Part shown: piece by piece, positions 1 to 9,061 of the stretch
How positions within the stretch are numbered: position 1 is the first letter of the stretch
Layout of the letters: each line of letters starts with the position of its first letter
Assembly (NCBI GenBank): GCA_965249525.1
Contig: OZ252237.1
Coordinates: 1-64,000, forward strand
Reading direction: 5' to 3'
DNA from: G965240465 sp965249525
GTDB lineage: Bacteria; SAR324; JACQKK01
DNA: 64,000 nt
Program-made: the position numbers and the translations under genes
Notes under the pieces: model-generated
Database searches by the model: none
What the model was told of the DNA's origin: nothing
Seen by the model: only the letters and a program-made list of their open reading frames with translations

Positions 1-986
1 ATCACAGTACCTTCGCTTTGGGGCTGAAAGGTGTTCATGATGCGAATGGGGATGCCCGCAGCGGTGACGCGTTCCATGGTGAAGGGATGCAGGACTTGAG
101 AACCGAAGTAGGTCAATTCAGCTGCTTCGGCTGGGGAAATTCTTCGCAACGGCCGTGCAGTCGGCACAAAACGGGGATCTGCAGTATAGACACCATCCAC
201 TTCTTTCCATATTTGCAACTCGCAAGCCTGCTGTTTTCCTAATCCTGCAGCTATCAACGCAGCAGTAAAATCTGAATAACCACGACCTACCGATCTCATC
301 AGCCCACCTGGAATCAGACCAAAAAAGCCAGTGGCCACTGTTAAAGACCCCTGCTTGCCTGTACACAATTGTGCCAGCTGACCCTGAACGGATTTAAAAT
401 ACCCTGGCCTTAATTCACCCTTAGCTTCACCCAAGGCGAGGCTAAGGTCTACCATTTGTGGATGCAGGCCTTGCCGGCGCAACTGGCTGGTCAAGAAGCG
501 GGCACTGAGACGTTCTCCGCTGGATACCAACAAATCTTGCGCACGGGGAGTAGATTCACCCAACACTTGCATCGCCCCCAACAGCTGGTGTGCGCGTTCC
601 ATTTCTGATTGCAACATTTTCTCAACCGCTTGGCTTTCTTCATCTGCTTGGGTAAAATCTTGCAATATCTGCCGATGAAAACTTGCTAGAACCCTAAGCG
701 GCTCATCAAACGACTTTCCTGTTGATGCCAAGTTTAAAGCAGTCAACAGCTGGCTGGTAGATCCCTGCTCCTTGGTGGAACCACTGAGCGCAGATGCCAC
801 CACCACCACTTTTTTTACCTGCTTGTGGGCACGGGCGATAATCTCCCCTACATTTTGCAAGCGCTCTGCACTTCCCAAGCTGGTACCCCCGAATTTCATT
901 ACCAACCAAGCTCCTGAAACAGCCGAAGTAGCAATTGTATGCTCGGCAAATAACTGGGACGGAGATGGGCCAGGGGTCATAATCAT
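1..986 (-). CDS. lysC: Aspartokinase, N-terminal part (cut by window edge)
   Basis: Catalyses ATP-dependent phosphorylation of L-aspartate, the first step towards lysine, threonine, methionine and diaminopimelate. An open frame runs off the left edge; about 328 codons are visible. The kinase fingerprint KFGGTS lies at residues 31-36, followed by SSGERLSARFL, the GRGYSDFTAAL stretch, and VDGVYTADPR then YFGSQVLHPFTM, which close the catalytic domain. These motifs resemble the ThrA/MetL subclass, so a C-terminal homoserine dehydrogenase or ACT domains could follow outside the window. The ATG at 984-986 overlaps the trmH stop (ATGA), suggesting translational coupling; a second ATG at 978-980 is in the same frame. 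It is the last visible gene of a dus-trmH-aspartokinase run. The family is certain; mono- or bifunctional state is not. Confidence 0.9.
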   Translation of the reverse strand, partial: MIMTPGPSPSQLFAEHTIATSAVSGAWLVMKFGGTSLGSAERLQNVGEIIARAHKQVKKVVVVASALSGSTKEQGSTSQLLTALNLASTGKSFDEPLRVLASFHRQILQDFTQADEESQAVEKMLQSEMERAHQLLGAMQVLGESTPRAQDLLVSSGERLSARFLTSQLRRQGLHPQMVDLSLALGEAKGELRPGYFKSVQGQLAQLCTGKQGSLTVATGFFGLIPGGLMRSVGRGYSDFTAALIAAGLGKQQACELQIWKEVDGVYTADPRFVPTARPLRRISPAEAAELTYFGSQVLHPFTMERVTAAGIPIRIMNTFQPQSEGTV

Positions 987-1828
987 CCTTGTATTGCTGT
1001 AGGTGATGATACGCTGGAGTGCTGGCCGGTAGCTCGCAACAACCAAGCAGCATGAAGCTGGTTGCGAGTCACAGCATCCAGTGGCGGAGGACCTTGAGGA
1101 AAAGACTGACGCATATGATAGGCGGTCACAGCCACTGAAACAGACAAATTATAGCTGGTCACAAATCCGTACATGGGTATCCAAAAACATCCCTCAGCTA
1201 ATTCGCGGGCAGTGGAAGAGATTCCTTTATGTTCATTGCCAAACACCAATGCCAGCGGACGGGAAATATCCAGCTGCGGCAAGGGAATGGATTCAGTGGA
1301 AGAAGTAACGCCAACCAACAACTGATAGCCACGTTTTTTCAAATACGCAGCTGCACTAATCATATCACGCCACCAATACAAGCTCAGCCACCGATCCGCT
1401 CCTTGGGTAATACCGCTAGTAGGCATTTTGGACGAATGTGAGCGCGAGCGGTTGGGTGTATCATCTAAGAGAGTAGCATCGGGAGGCAACTGTTCTACCC
1501 ACAATCGTTCACCTGCCTGCACCATATGGGCTTCTTGGAATGAGCAGGCATCCAGCGAGCGCAACGCCGCACTCAAATTGTGAGGATCCACCATTTGTTC
1601 AAATACAAATACAACATGCACACTACGTTTAGCCAATACAGAGCGCAGACGTTCTGCCCGCTTTGGCAATAATCTTCCCTCCAAAGCCTGCACCCTCTCC
1701 TCCGCCTCTGTTGGCGAAGGAAGCTCTGGATGTTGGTGTAACAAACCAGCCGGCTTTTCCCTCTGATAACATTCTTGAATCTTTTGAGCTGTCATCTCCT
1801 GACCATTATCCTTTGATTTCAAAACCAT
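983..1828 (-). CDS. trmH: TrmH-family tRNA/rRNA 2'-O-methyltransferase
   Basis: SPOUT-fold methyltransferase, most likely making Gm18 in tRNA with S-adenosylmethionine. The 281-residue product has the three family motifs: a first motif with EQMVDPHNLSAALRSLDA, a second with ALVFGNEHKGIS, and a third with IPMYGFVTSYNLSVSVA that forms the trefoil knot. The order and wording match E. coli TrmH better than RlmB. About 80 residues precede motif 1, longer than in the enteric enzyme. The ATG lies 7 nt after the dus stop, and the stop overlaps the aspartokinase start, so the three genes probably share a transcript. Substrate is inferred from family resemblance. Confidence 0.85.
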   Translation of the reverse strand: MVLKSKDNGQEMTAQKIQECYQREKPAGLLHQHPELPSPTEAEERVQALEGRLLPKRAERLRSVLAKRSVHVVFVFEQMVDPHNLSAALRSLDACSFQEAHMVQAGERLWVEQLPPDATLLDDTPNRSRSHSSKMPTSGITQGADRWLSLYWWRDMISAAAYLKKRGYQLLVGVTSSTESIPLPQLDISRPLALVFGNEHKGISSTARELAEGCFWIPMYGFVTSYNLSVSVAVTAYHMRQSFPQGPPPLDAVTRNQLHAAWLLRATGQHSSVSSPTAIQG

Positions 1829-1835
1829 CTTCCAT

Positions 1836-2858
1836 TTATGCTGCGTTTTCCTTTTGTGCTTTATTCAAATCCTGCTGAATACTTCCCCAATCGGTGAACT
1901 GCGGCAGTATCTCCAGCTTCCGCATCAAACCCATTTCTGTTTCCTCTTGCAACAAATCCACCCGCTCCATTTTTGCCAACGGAAAACCCTTTAAGTATCC
2001 AGCCAAATGCTTACGAAATTCTAACAGAGATCTCCGTGCATCTGATTTGATATTTCGCAGCAACCAGTAATGCTTTTTCATCACCTCCACCCGCTCTTCC
2101 ATACTAGGCTCCCTTCCAGATGGTGAAAAAACCCAGGGATTCCCTATTGCCGCTCGCCCAATCATAAAGCCATCCAAATTGCCCAGCCTGGCCATCCCTT
2201 CTCGCCATCCTTGAATATCACCGTTGCCTAGCACCGGTATCTTCACTTTTTGTTTCAATTGATAAATCGGCTGCCAGTCGGCACATCCTCTAAACCCCGC
2301 ATCATAAGTGCGACCGTGGATAGTCAGCATAGATGCCCCTGCATCCACCAGCCCTCGCACAAAATCCACCAAACCTTCTGAGGAATTCCAACCCAGCCGC
2401 GTTTTCACAGACACCTTCAAATCTGTGGCCTGCGCCACTGCTTCTACAATTTCACAGGCCCTTTTTGGATGGCGCAGCAGTCCACTACCATGCTGAGAAT
2501 GGACTATGCGGCGAGCCGGACAACCCATGTTGATATCTACTCCCGCTATTCCCGTATCCTCTAAAATCCTTGCTGCCTCTGCAAATGCCCGCGGTTGACC
2601 ACCAAACAACTGTACAAAATATGGGTGTTCCTTAGGTGAAAACCACAAGCGTTCCCTTACCCACTGGCTGCGCAGGAAACCCTCCGCACTGGTAAACTCG
2701 CTGAATAGAATTACGTCCCGATATAACCCACGCACGATCTGGCGATAGGCTGTGTCCGTAATACCATCCATAGGGGCCAAGCATATCCATGGACGCGTAC
2801 GTTCTTTCCAACCATCCAAGGATTTGTCCGGTTCCAATTGCTGCGAATAATAGTCCAT
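1836..2858 (-). CDS. tRNA-dihydrouridine synthase (Dus family)
   Basis: FMN enzyme that reduces uridine to dihydrouridine in the tRNA D-loop. The 340-residue protein opens with the TIM-barrel signature LAPMDGITDTAYR near residue 28. It has the catalytic cysteine C113 in NMGCPARR, the FMN/substrate lysine in SVKTRLGW (K152), IHGRT, and the C-terminal VLGNGDI and MIGRAAIGNPW phosphate-binding loops. I cannot decide between the DusA, DusB and DusC subgroups. The start is supported by GGAGG with 6 nt spacing to the ATG; another ATG just upstream is out of frame. It is first gene of the run leading to trmH and aspartokinase. Confidence 0.9.
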   Translation of the reverse strand: MDYYSQQLEPDKSLDGWKERTRPWICLAPMDGITDTAYRQIVRGLYRDVILFSEFTSAEGFLRSQWVRERLWFSPKEHPYFVQLFGGQPRAFAEAARILEDTGIAGVDINMGCPARRIVHSQHGSGLLRHPKRACEIVEAVAQATDLKVSVKTRLGWNSSEGLVDFVRGLVDAGASMLTIHGRTYDAGFRGCADWQPIYQLKQKVKIPVLGNGDIQGWREGMARLGNLDGFMIGRAAIGNPWVFSPSGREPSMEERVEVMKKHYWLLRNIKSDARRSLLEFRKHLAGYLKGFPLAKMERVDLLQEETEMGLMRKLEILPQFTDWGSIQQDLNKAQKENAA

Positions 2859-3108
2859 TCATTACCTCCATTTTAGCCAGCATCGCACTTTGGAATATTG
2901 GCAGTAGAGAATACAGTCGACCATCTATTGATCTTCTCTACTAAAAATATATCCCAAAACACCGCAAAAATCTGTCTCATGGCTTTCTCATTCACCTTTA
3001 CCAGTGGTTCTTGTCATGAAAGGAACTGCCGCGCTTTTCACTATTGTTTAAATCAAATCCAAGAGACAGGATGCATTTTTGCAAAAAAGTGTTGTTTGAA
3101 ATAATTTG

Positions 3109-3936
3109 CTAGCATTGCAAAAAAGCTTGCAATAGGTGGGGTTGTAAGCAACCAAGAATTTTTGCACCGTGTTGGGTTAGGGAAGCGAAATGTGTGACAA
3201 AATTTGTTTGAGAAAATTGTAGAGGTAGTGGTTGTGCCAAGACGCCACAAACGCTGAAATATTTTTGAATGGTACCCAGCCAATTAAGCAATTGGGAGGA
3301 TTGAAGATGACAGTTGAGTACAACAGCATCTGCATTTTTAAGTATTTGGCAGGCATTCTCAAGGGTCGTGCCATGAGGAAATTTCCCATGACAGCTGGGT
3401 TGAAACTCTAGCAGGATAGGAACTTGCAATTGCTCTATCAGCCAAGCAGTGGCTGGCAGATGAACAATTTCACTGATCCACACACAAGCAGGCTGTAGAT
3501 CTGAGAGATAAACCGCTTGTTCGCTCCATGCGCGCTGGACGACTTGGCGTTGTTGTTGCCAGGCTATTGCGGGTGGCGCAGTCATACATGCAGCCACTAG
3601 CAGCGGCTTGCCTGCCTCACGTTGGGCCTGTAAAGCCAAGGCTATTCCAGCTGCGTTTAAACTTTCTGCCCTACTTGACCACCCACTGGCAGCCAACAGC
3701 CAACTGTTAGCCTGACGGGTGTTTGCTTGCAGCAATTGCGCCCCTGCAACCACCCAGGCCTGTTGCTGAACTAACACTTGTTGCGGACTGGATTCGTTGA
3801 GGCAAACAACAGGAATATCCAAACCTGGCACAGCCAGCTGTGTCTCTATAGATCCGGCTGCCAGTAAGGGAGCTGTTTTGTTAAACATCAACTCAACCAA
3901 CAAGGAAATAAAAAGCATCTCAACAGACACTACCAT
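3109..3936 (-). CDS. Homocysteine S-methyltransferase-like protein, zinc site incomplete
   Basis: Resembles the homocysteine-binding barrel of MetH/MmuM/BHMT. An LLAAGSIETQL stretch takes the place of the usual LLDGAMGTEL start, then AGAQLLQANTRQAN matches the AGAdiixTNTF region, and LNC (C209) matches the first zinc ligand. The second motif, normally GGCC near the C-terminus, reads ILGCLQ with a single cysteine, C263. One of three expected zinc thiolates is therefore missing and activity is doubtful. At 275 residues it is slightly short. The start at 3936 has a GAGG upstream; an internal ATG at 3888 would begin closer to the family start and drop an unusual hydrophobic leader. Function could have shifted. 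Confidence 0.6.
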   Translation of the reverse strand: MVVSVEMLFISLLVELMFNKTAPLLAAGSIETQLAVPGLDIPVVCLNESSPQQVLVQQQAWVVAGAQLLQANTRQANSWLLAASGWSSRAESLNAAGIALALQAQREAGKPLLVAACMTAPPAIAWQQQRQVVQRAWSEQAVYLSDLQPACVWISEIVHLPATAWLIEQLQVPILLEFQPSCHGKFPHGTTLENACQILKNADAVVLNCHLQSSQLLNWLGTIQKYFSVCGVLAQPLPLQFSQTNFVTHFASLTQHGAKILGCLQPHLLQAFLQC

Positions 3937-4050
3937 GTCAGTCCCTCTTTATTTGACAGTCGGTCTACTACGCCTGTTTGATAGAACAGTATCAGGAAGT
4001 GAGCCAAGGCAAGGAATGGCTAAACAAACATCAACAAAACGAGGCAGAAC

Positions 4051-5445
4051 ATGAACAAATATAAATTTCTGGCTGCATCAATGGCAGCCTGGATACTGCT
4101 GATAGGAATGTTGATTGTACCAACCAAAGTAAGGGCACAATCTTATCGGGTGGGGATATTTCATCCACAGCCATTGCTCTGCCAACAGCAGCCACATACC
4201 CAACGGGATTTACGTATATTGCGGTTAGTCTATGGTTTGGAGGCCAGCGGATGGAACAGATCCCCCTGGTTTTATCAGCAGCAAAAAAACAACCAGCGGG
4301 TAGGTTTGCAGCTGCAGCCGAAAGCACTGTGGGGAAGTGAGCAGAATGATTGGAATGAATGGCGTGAGTTGCTGCTTCAACGCCTACCACAGGCGTCCAT
4401 TTCCAGCGAATTGAATAAATCCGAAGTGGTGTGGCTCCCCTCTCAACCTCTGGAAGCGATGTTGACTATTAGTCGCCTTCAAGGCAGCGAATTGCTACCG
4501 TTCCCCGATATAAAACCGCAAGTGCAGCTAGCTTCAAACGCTGAGGCAGTCAGCCGTTGTCGTTGGTGGCCGTTAGGCGTAAGGATGGAGCACGCCCCAC
4601 ATCGGGTAAAGGGACAGCAAGAACAAGAAATATGGTGGTATCGGCTGTTTTTCCCTCGAACATCAGGAGAAATAGAACTGCGAGGCTACCGCCGTCTGCG
4701 AGATATGTGGCGTGACTATGTGAATGGCCGATTACAAGCCATTTTAGTTGAAGGAGAAGATGTAGCCTCCCTGTTAGAAATAGGTGCAGAACGCGAGCTA
4801 TGGGGACAAGCAAGTGGAGGACAGCAATGGGTGCTACGCCCTTCAGAAAAAGAACAAAAAATCTCTTTTTCTACCCGCGAAGCCCTTGTTTTAGCCACTC
4901 CTAGAAAAGAAACTGCCAGTATTTCCAACACCAAACAGTTCGTACCTGCTACCCATTTTCTCCGCCCTTTGCTTACCACCCAGGAACATCAGCTTCTTCC
5001 CCCGCTTGCCGAAGATAGCCAACGTGCCCGTATTCAATGGTTTGAAGAGGGAACTTCTCGTCCCTCTTTGCTACGAATTGCCGTGGTTGCACATCCTTGG
5101 ATGGAAAATACTGCCCGCCACATCGCACATAGTTGGCGACGAACCCTCAAACTTCGGGTGGTTGTGCTCACCGCATCTGTAAACAGTTTCAATAACATCA
5201 TCCCCCGCACCGATTTCTTCCTGGACGTCCTTGATCTCAACGATGGCAGCCTGCAAGACCTTTGGGCGCAGCACCTGACAACTTCAGTGAATGATTTGAA
5301 TGCTTGGGAAAAAAAACTGCGTGCAGAGTTCCCCTATATTCCACTACTTGAAAGCACCCACTACGCTTTTTGCAAACCCAGCCAGGGTACTTCCTGCCTA
5401 CGCAATATCTGCCCAAGTTGCCGGCTGGTTCGTATCCGTCCTTAA
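4051..5445 (+). CDS. Exported protein of unknown function
   Basis: I do not recognise this 464-residue protein. It begins with a good Sec signal peptide: KYK, then a hydrophobic core to about residue 25 and a VRAQ-S cleavage site, so it is probably periplasmic. An early LRLVYGLEA segment and a late stretch around PYIPLLESTHYAF faintly recall family 5 solute-binding proteins, which would make it a distant peptide- or nickel-binding homologue, but the match is weak. Four cysteines cluster in the last 25 residues (CKP..C..C..C), possibly disulfides or a metal site. A GAGG lies 6 nt before the ATG. It stands alone between a divergent minus-strand gene and miaB. Confidence 0.6.
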   Translation: MNKYKFLAASMAAWILLIGMLIVPTKVRAQSYRVGIFHPQPLLCQQQPHTQRDLRILRLVYGLEASGWNRSPWFYQQQKNNQRVGLQLQPKALWGSEQNDWNEWRELLLQRLPQASISSELNKSEVVWLPSQPLEAMLTISRLQGSELLPFPDIKPQVQLASNAEAVSRCRWWPLGVRMEHAPHRVKGQQEQEIWWYRLFFPRTSGEIELRGYRRLRDMWRDYVNGRLQAILVEGEDVASLLEIGAERELWGQASGGQQWVLRPSEKEQKISFSTREALVLATPRKETASISNTKQFVPATHFLRPLLTTQEHQLLPPLAEDSQRARIQWFEEGTSRPSLLRIAVVAHPWMENTARHIAHSWRRTLKLRVVVLTASVNSFNNIIPRTDFFLDVLDLNDGSLQDLWAQHLTTSVNDLNAWEKKLRAEFPYIPLLESTHYAFCKPSQGTSCLRNICPSCRLVRIRP

Positions 5446-5569
5446 AAACATTATCTTTAAAGACAGCTAAAAATATCCCTGCACTCTCCGTAAATCTCAT
5501 TTGGCAAAGCAAGCTCTTTTGAAAAAGGGTTACCAAAAATAAAATTCTTACACAGTAGAACGAGCCGCC

Positions 5570-5600
5570 TTGCATTGTAACCTAAAATAGATGTTACAAT
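5570..5600 (+). promoter_or_regulatory. Candidate miaB promoter with overlapping dyad operator
   Basis: A perfect inverted repeat, TTGTAAC at 5575-5581 and GTTACAA at 5593-5599 with an 11-nt spacer, overlaps an extended -10-like TGTTACAAT (5592-5600). No good -35 sits at 17 nt, as is usual for extended -10 promoters. The miaB start follows 44 nt later. A dyad of this size placed over a promoter is typical of a repressor site; the regulator is unknown. Confidence 0.4.
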
Positions 5601-5643
5601 AACGGAGGTGTTGGGTAGTAACTGAAAGAAAAATAAAGTCTTG

Positions 5644-7026
5644 ATGTTGAACAAACAAAGAAACAAACGGGTGTATATTCAAACCTATGGCTGCCAAATG
5701 AACGTGTATGACTCGGACAAACTCTGGCAGCAGTTAGCCATACGAGGATATCAGCGTGCATTGCAGCCCCAACAGGCGGACCTGGTTTTGGTGAACACTT
5801 GTGCAATTAGAGAAAAGGCGGAACAAAAACTTTACAGTTTCTTAGGCCGCATGGCGCAGCTAAAGCAAAAACGGCCACAAATGAATATCGGAGTATGCGG
5901 TTGTGTAGCCCAACAACGAGGGGCAGATATTTTTCGGCGCGTACCACAAGTAGACATGGTATTTGGCACAGACACTGTTTTTCAGCTACCGCAGTTATTA
6001 CAGCAGGCATTGAATGGTAAACGGGTGTTACAGAATAACTGGAAGCCATTGCCGCCAGGTCGTGTAGAGGATTTTATACCAGAGGTCATAGCCACCTCTT
6101 TACCCACAAGCAATACCGCTAGCTTAACCGGCCAGATTGCGATTACGAAAGGTTGCAACAATTTATGCACTTTCTGTGTGGTGCCATATACTCGCGGACG
6201 GGAGGTAAGCCGTCGTGCTGGCCAAATCCTGGCCGAAACACGTGCCCTGGTTGCAGCTGGTGTAAAGGAAATTACCCTGCTAGGACAAAATGTTAATTCC
6301 TACAGAGCAGAAGGGGTTTCTTTTGTACATTTGCTAAAAATGTTGAATAATATAAAAGACTTGGATAGAATTCGCTACATTTCTCCTCATCCTAAAGACT
6401 TTGATGCCGAGCTTGCTCAGGCTCATCGGGATCTGCCTGCTCTTTGTGAACATCTTCACCTGCCGCTTCAGTCTGGTTCTAACCGCATACTAAAAAGGAT
6501 GCGCCGCCGCTACACCATTGAAACTTATTTAGAAAAAATTGAACTGGCCCGCCATCATGTTCCTCAGATAGCTATTTCCACTGATTTGATTGTCGGATTT
6601 CCAGGAGAAACTGAGGCAGATTTTCAACAGACTTTGAATATCGCAGGCCAACTGCGCTTCCATCACCTTTATGCCTTCAAATATTCCTCTCGTCCAGGAA
6701 CTCCTGCTGCCGATATGTCTAATCAGTTGCCCGAGAAAATCAAACAAGAACGGCTTACTCACCTGTTGAAACTTCAGCAACAAATTGTACACCAACATTA
6801 CCAAAAACTGATTGATACCTGCCAGCAGGTTCTGGTGGAAAGACACCATCCTCGTAGCAGCAGCACCCAACCATTGATGAGTGGCCGCACCCGCGGTAAT
6901 ATCCCGGTGATTCTACCAGGCCAGCATGCCTTAGGTGCCTTGTTAGATGTCTTCATCGCCAGTTTTCGCCAAAACTCCCTGGTAGCACACCCCCCTGCCC
7001 CTTTTTCTCCGCAGACTGCCGCATGA
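5644..7026 (+). CDS. miaB: tRNA-2-methylthio-N6-(isopentenyl)adenosine synthase MiaB
   Basis: Radical-SAM methylthiotransferase that adds a methylthio group to i6A37 of tRNAs reading UNN codons. The N-terminal UPF0004 domain shows the three auxiliary-cluster cysteines C17 (QTYGCQMN), C53 (VNTCAIRE) and C87 (GVCGC). The radical SAM CxxxCxxC is at C171, C175 and C178 (GCNNLCTFC), followed by the conserved YTRGREVSR. A TRAM-like tail ends the 460-residue protein. The frame also has a TTG at 5641, directly before this ATG. Its stop overlaps the next gene start by 4 nt, so the BFN-domain gene is translationally coupled. Family assignment is secure. Confidence 0.95.
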   Translation: MLNKQRNKRVYIQTYGCQMNVYDSDKLWQQLAIRGYQRALQPQQADLVLVNTCAIREKAEQKLYSFLGRMAQLKQKRPQMNIGVCGCVAQQRGADIFRRVPQVDMVFGTDTVFQLPQLLQQALNGKRVLQNNWKPLPPGRVEDFIPEVIATSLPTSNTASLTGQIAITKGCNNLCTFCVVPYTRGREVSRRAGQILAETRALVAAGVKEITLLGQNVNSYRAEGVSFVHLLKMLNNIKDLDRIRYISPHPKDFDAELAQAHRDLPALCEHLHLPLQSGSNRILKRMRRRYTIETYLEKIELARHHVPQIAISTDLIVGFPGETEADFQQTLNIAGQLRFHHLYAFKYSSRPGTPAADMSNQLPEKIKQERLTHLLKLQQQIVHQHYQKLIDTCQQVLVERHHPRSSSTQPLMSGRTRGNIPVILPGQHALGALLDVFIASFRQNSLVAHPPAPFSPQTAA

Positions 7027-7556
7027 GCTTTGACGGATTCACCCAAATGCACATCCATCGTTTGGTGTTAGACCCTAACACCCGTGCACCGATTGTTATT
7101 TTGGAAGACCGCCAACGTGGCTGGCTGATGCCTATTTGGGTTGGACTGTTTGAAGCACACGCCATTGCCGTACGTATGGAAGGCATTGAATCTCCCCGTC
7201 CCATGACGCACGATTTGCTCTGTAATTTACTGCTGGATATGAAAGCACATGTAGAAAGAATAGAAGTAGTAGATCTGGTGGAGAGTACCTATTTGGCACG
7301 TATCTGTCTGCGTACCAACGGTAATGAACTTGCTGTAGATGCCCGTCCTAGTGACGCCATCGCTCTCGCCTTGCGCGCCAATTCCCCCATTTATGTAGCC
7401 GATTCCGTGCTGGAACGCTCTAAATTGGATATCAGTGAACTAGAAGAGGAAGAATCCGAAACCAAAGAAAAAGATTCTAAAATGTCTCAGGACGAACGTT
7501 GGGGACGTATTCTCGCGCGTTTCAATCCTCCAAAAGACCCAGAAAAAATGAATTGA
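7023..7556 (+). CDS. Bifunctional nuclease (BFN/DUF151) domain protein
   Basis: The 177-residue protein carries the BFN domain from about residue 8 to 135. It shows LPIWVG-like MPIWVGLFEAHAIA, RPMTHDLL, and the diagnostic DARPSDAIALALRANSPIYV. Homologues are acidic proteins with reported weak DNase/RNase activity in plants and wide bacterial occurrence, but the bacterial role is poorly known. The C-terminal 40 residues are highly charged (EEEESETKEKD) and probably disordered. It overlaps miaB by 4 nt, as often seen in proteobacteria, linking it to tRNA modification at least by expression. Confidence 0.85.
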   Translation: MSFDGFTQMHIHRLVLDPNTRAPIVILEDRQRGWLMPIWVGLFEAHAIAVRMEGIESPRPMTHDLLCNLLLDMKAHVERIEVVDLVESTYLARICLRTNGNELAVDARPSDAIALALRANSPIYVADSVLERSKLDISELEEEESETKEKDSKMSQDERWGRILARFNPPKDPEKMN

Positions 7557-7743
7557 TACTGGTGAAGATAACCACCGTTAGCAATACGAAAAGACTGGCT
7601 GTTATTAAAGAGGCTCCCCCAGCTTGCACCATATCCAATGAATCCAAATAGGCAGCTGAACAACACCATAAAGCAAGCAGAGACAAGCTTACAATCTCAA
7701 AGGAACAGTTACTCGCTATTACACCTTCATGAGAGATGATGTC

Positions 7744-8985
7744 ATGACAGGAAAAAACGCCGTCTATGCCCAATCTGGTGGTGTTACTGCTGTAATTAAT
7801 GCCAGCGCCCACGGATGGTTAAAAGCTACACGTGCCAGCGGCGTGATAGCAAAAACTTTTGCAGCACTACAAGGTATCAACGGTGTCATCAATGACCAAC
7901 TGGTTGAGCTTACCCAACTCAGCGATACTGATGTAAATGCCCTAGCTCACATGCCTGCAGCTGCCTTTGGTTCTTGCCGCCGTAAACTGCACGATATGGA
8001 AAAAGATGCTGCTACCTTTCAACGGGTGCTGGAGGTCTGTGCAGCCCACCAAATAGGTTACTTTTTCTACAACGGCGGCAATGATTCTATGGACACCGTG
8101 GATAAACTCAGTCGTTTTGCCAATAACCAAGGTTATCCCCTCCAAGTACTCGGCATCCCCAAAACCATAGATAATGACCTTCCCATTACCGATAACTCTC
8201 CCGGCTTCGGTTCGGTAGCAAAATACAACGCTATTTCCATGTTGGAAGCCAGCCGAGATACTGAATCCATGTGTGCGGATTCTACCAAAGTCTTTGTACT
8301 AGAAACAATGGGACGACATGCGGGCTGGATTGCTGCAGCTACTTCTCTTGCAAAATTTAGCGAAGTCGACGGTCCCCACCTTATCTTGCTGCCTGAAATT
8401 CCTTTTAACCCCGAGGTCTTTCTGGCTACCGTAGAAAGTATTGTCTCCCAGCATGGATTTTGTTCCTTGACCGCTTCAGAAGGAGTAAAGGACTCCAATG
8501 GGCACTTCCTATCAGAAGTAGGAGGCCAAGATGCTTTTGGCCATACTCAACTCGGTGGTGTGGGTACCTATATCCAACAGCTCATTAAAGACCAGCTCAA
8601 ATTAAAAACCCACGGTGCCATCCTAGATTATTGCCAACGTTCGGCACGTCACGCAGCCTCCCAAGTAGATATCACCCAGGCCATTGCCTGCGGAGAACAC
8701 GCTGTCCGCCTTGCCGAAGAAGGGTTGAGTGGTGTAATGAGCATCATCCAGCGTACCCAAAACAACCCCTACAGCTGGAAAATTTCTCACACCGAAGCCG
8801 CCAATATTGCTAACAAAGAAAAATTGCTCCCTTCATCCTTCATCCGATCCGACGGGATGCACACCACTCCCGCTTTTGGTGAATACTGTCTACCTCTTAT
8901 CCAAGGGGAACAACCCCCCCCATATCAGCAGGGACTTCCTTACTATCCCCGATTCAACCTTGGTCGCATTCCTCCCGTTGCTTAA
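7744..8985 (+). CDS. pfp: Pyrophosphate-dependent 6-phosphofructokinase
   Basis: Interconverts fructose 6-phosphate and fructose 1,6-bisphosphate using pyrophosphate, hence reversible. The start KNAVYAQSGGVTAVINAS, the GGNDS motif (where ATP enzymes have GGDGS) and PKTIDND (where ATP enzymes have PGTIDND) are diagnostic of the PPi-using group. The active-site MGRHAGWIA and the long INAS-type N-terminus recall the Methylococcus-type enzyme. Length from this ATG is 413 residues. An upstream in-frame ATG at 7729 would add five residues; I prefer 7744 because it aligns with the family start. It implies glycolysis or gluconeogenesis that saves ATP, but no other glycolytic gene is nearby. Confidence 0.9.
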   Translation: MTGKNAVYAQSGGVTAVINASAHGWLKATRASGVIAKTFAALQGINGVINDQLVELTQLSDTDVNALAHMPAAAFGSCRRKLHDMEKDAATFQRVLEVCAAHQIGYFFYNGGNDSMDTVDKLSRFANNQGYPLQVLGIPKTIDNDLPITDNSPGFGSVAKYNAISMLEASRDTESMCADSTKVFVLETMGRHAGWIAAATSLAKFSEVDGPHLILLPEIPFNPEVFLATVESIVSQHGFCSLTASEGVKDSNGHFLSEVGGQDAFGHTQLGGVGTYIQQLIKDQLKLKTHGAILDYCQRSARHAASQVDITQAIACGEHAVRLAEEGLSGVMSIIQRTQNNPYSWKISHTEAANIANKEKLLPSSFIRSDGMHTTPAFGEYCLPLIQGEQPPPYQQGLPYYPRFNLGRIPPVA

Positions 8986-9040
8986 CAAAACCCTTCATAG
9001 AGAAGGTCTGCTTTTCTAGTAGATTTATAGAACAGCAATA

Positions 9041-9061
9041 TTACTAGGAAAAAACTAGTAA
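9041..9061. terminator. Weak hairpin between convergent pfp and rlmB
   Basis: TTACTAG (9041-9047) and CTAGTAA (9055-9061) form a 7-bp AT-rich stem with a 7-nt A-rich loop. It lies in the 69-nt gap between convergent genes and covers the rlmB stop. There is no real T-tract on either side, so terminator function is only suggested by position. Confidence 0.25.

Noticed and set aside
3114..3133. Inverted repeat ATTGCAA/TTGCAAT
   Set aside because: It lies within the end of the coding sequence at 3109-3936, not after it, so a terminator role is not supported.
7522..7812. Minus-strand 96-codon frame with two hydrophobic segments between bfn and pfp
   Set aside because: It overlaps both flanking genes on the opposite strand, has no ribosome site, and its hydrophobicity follows from being antisense to A-rich sequence.
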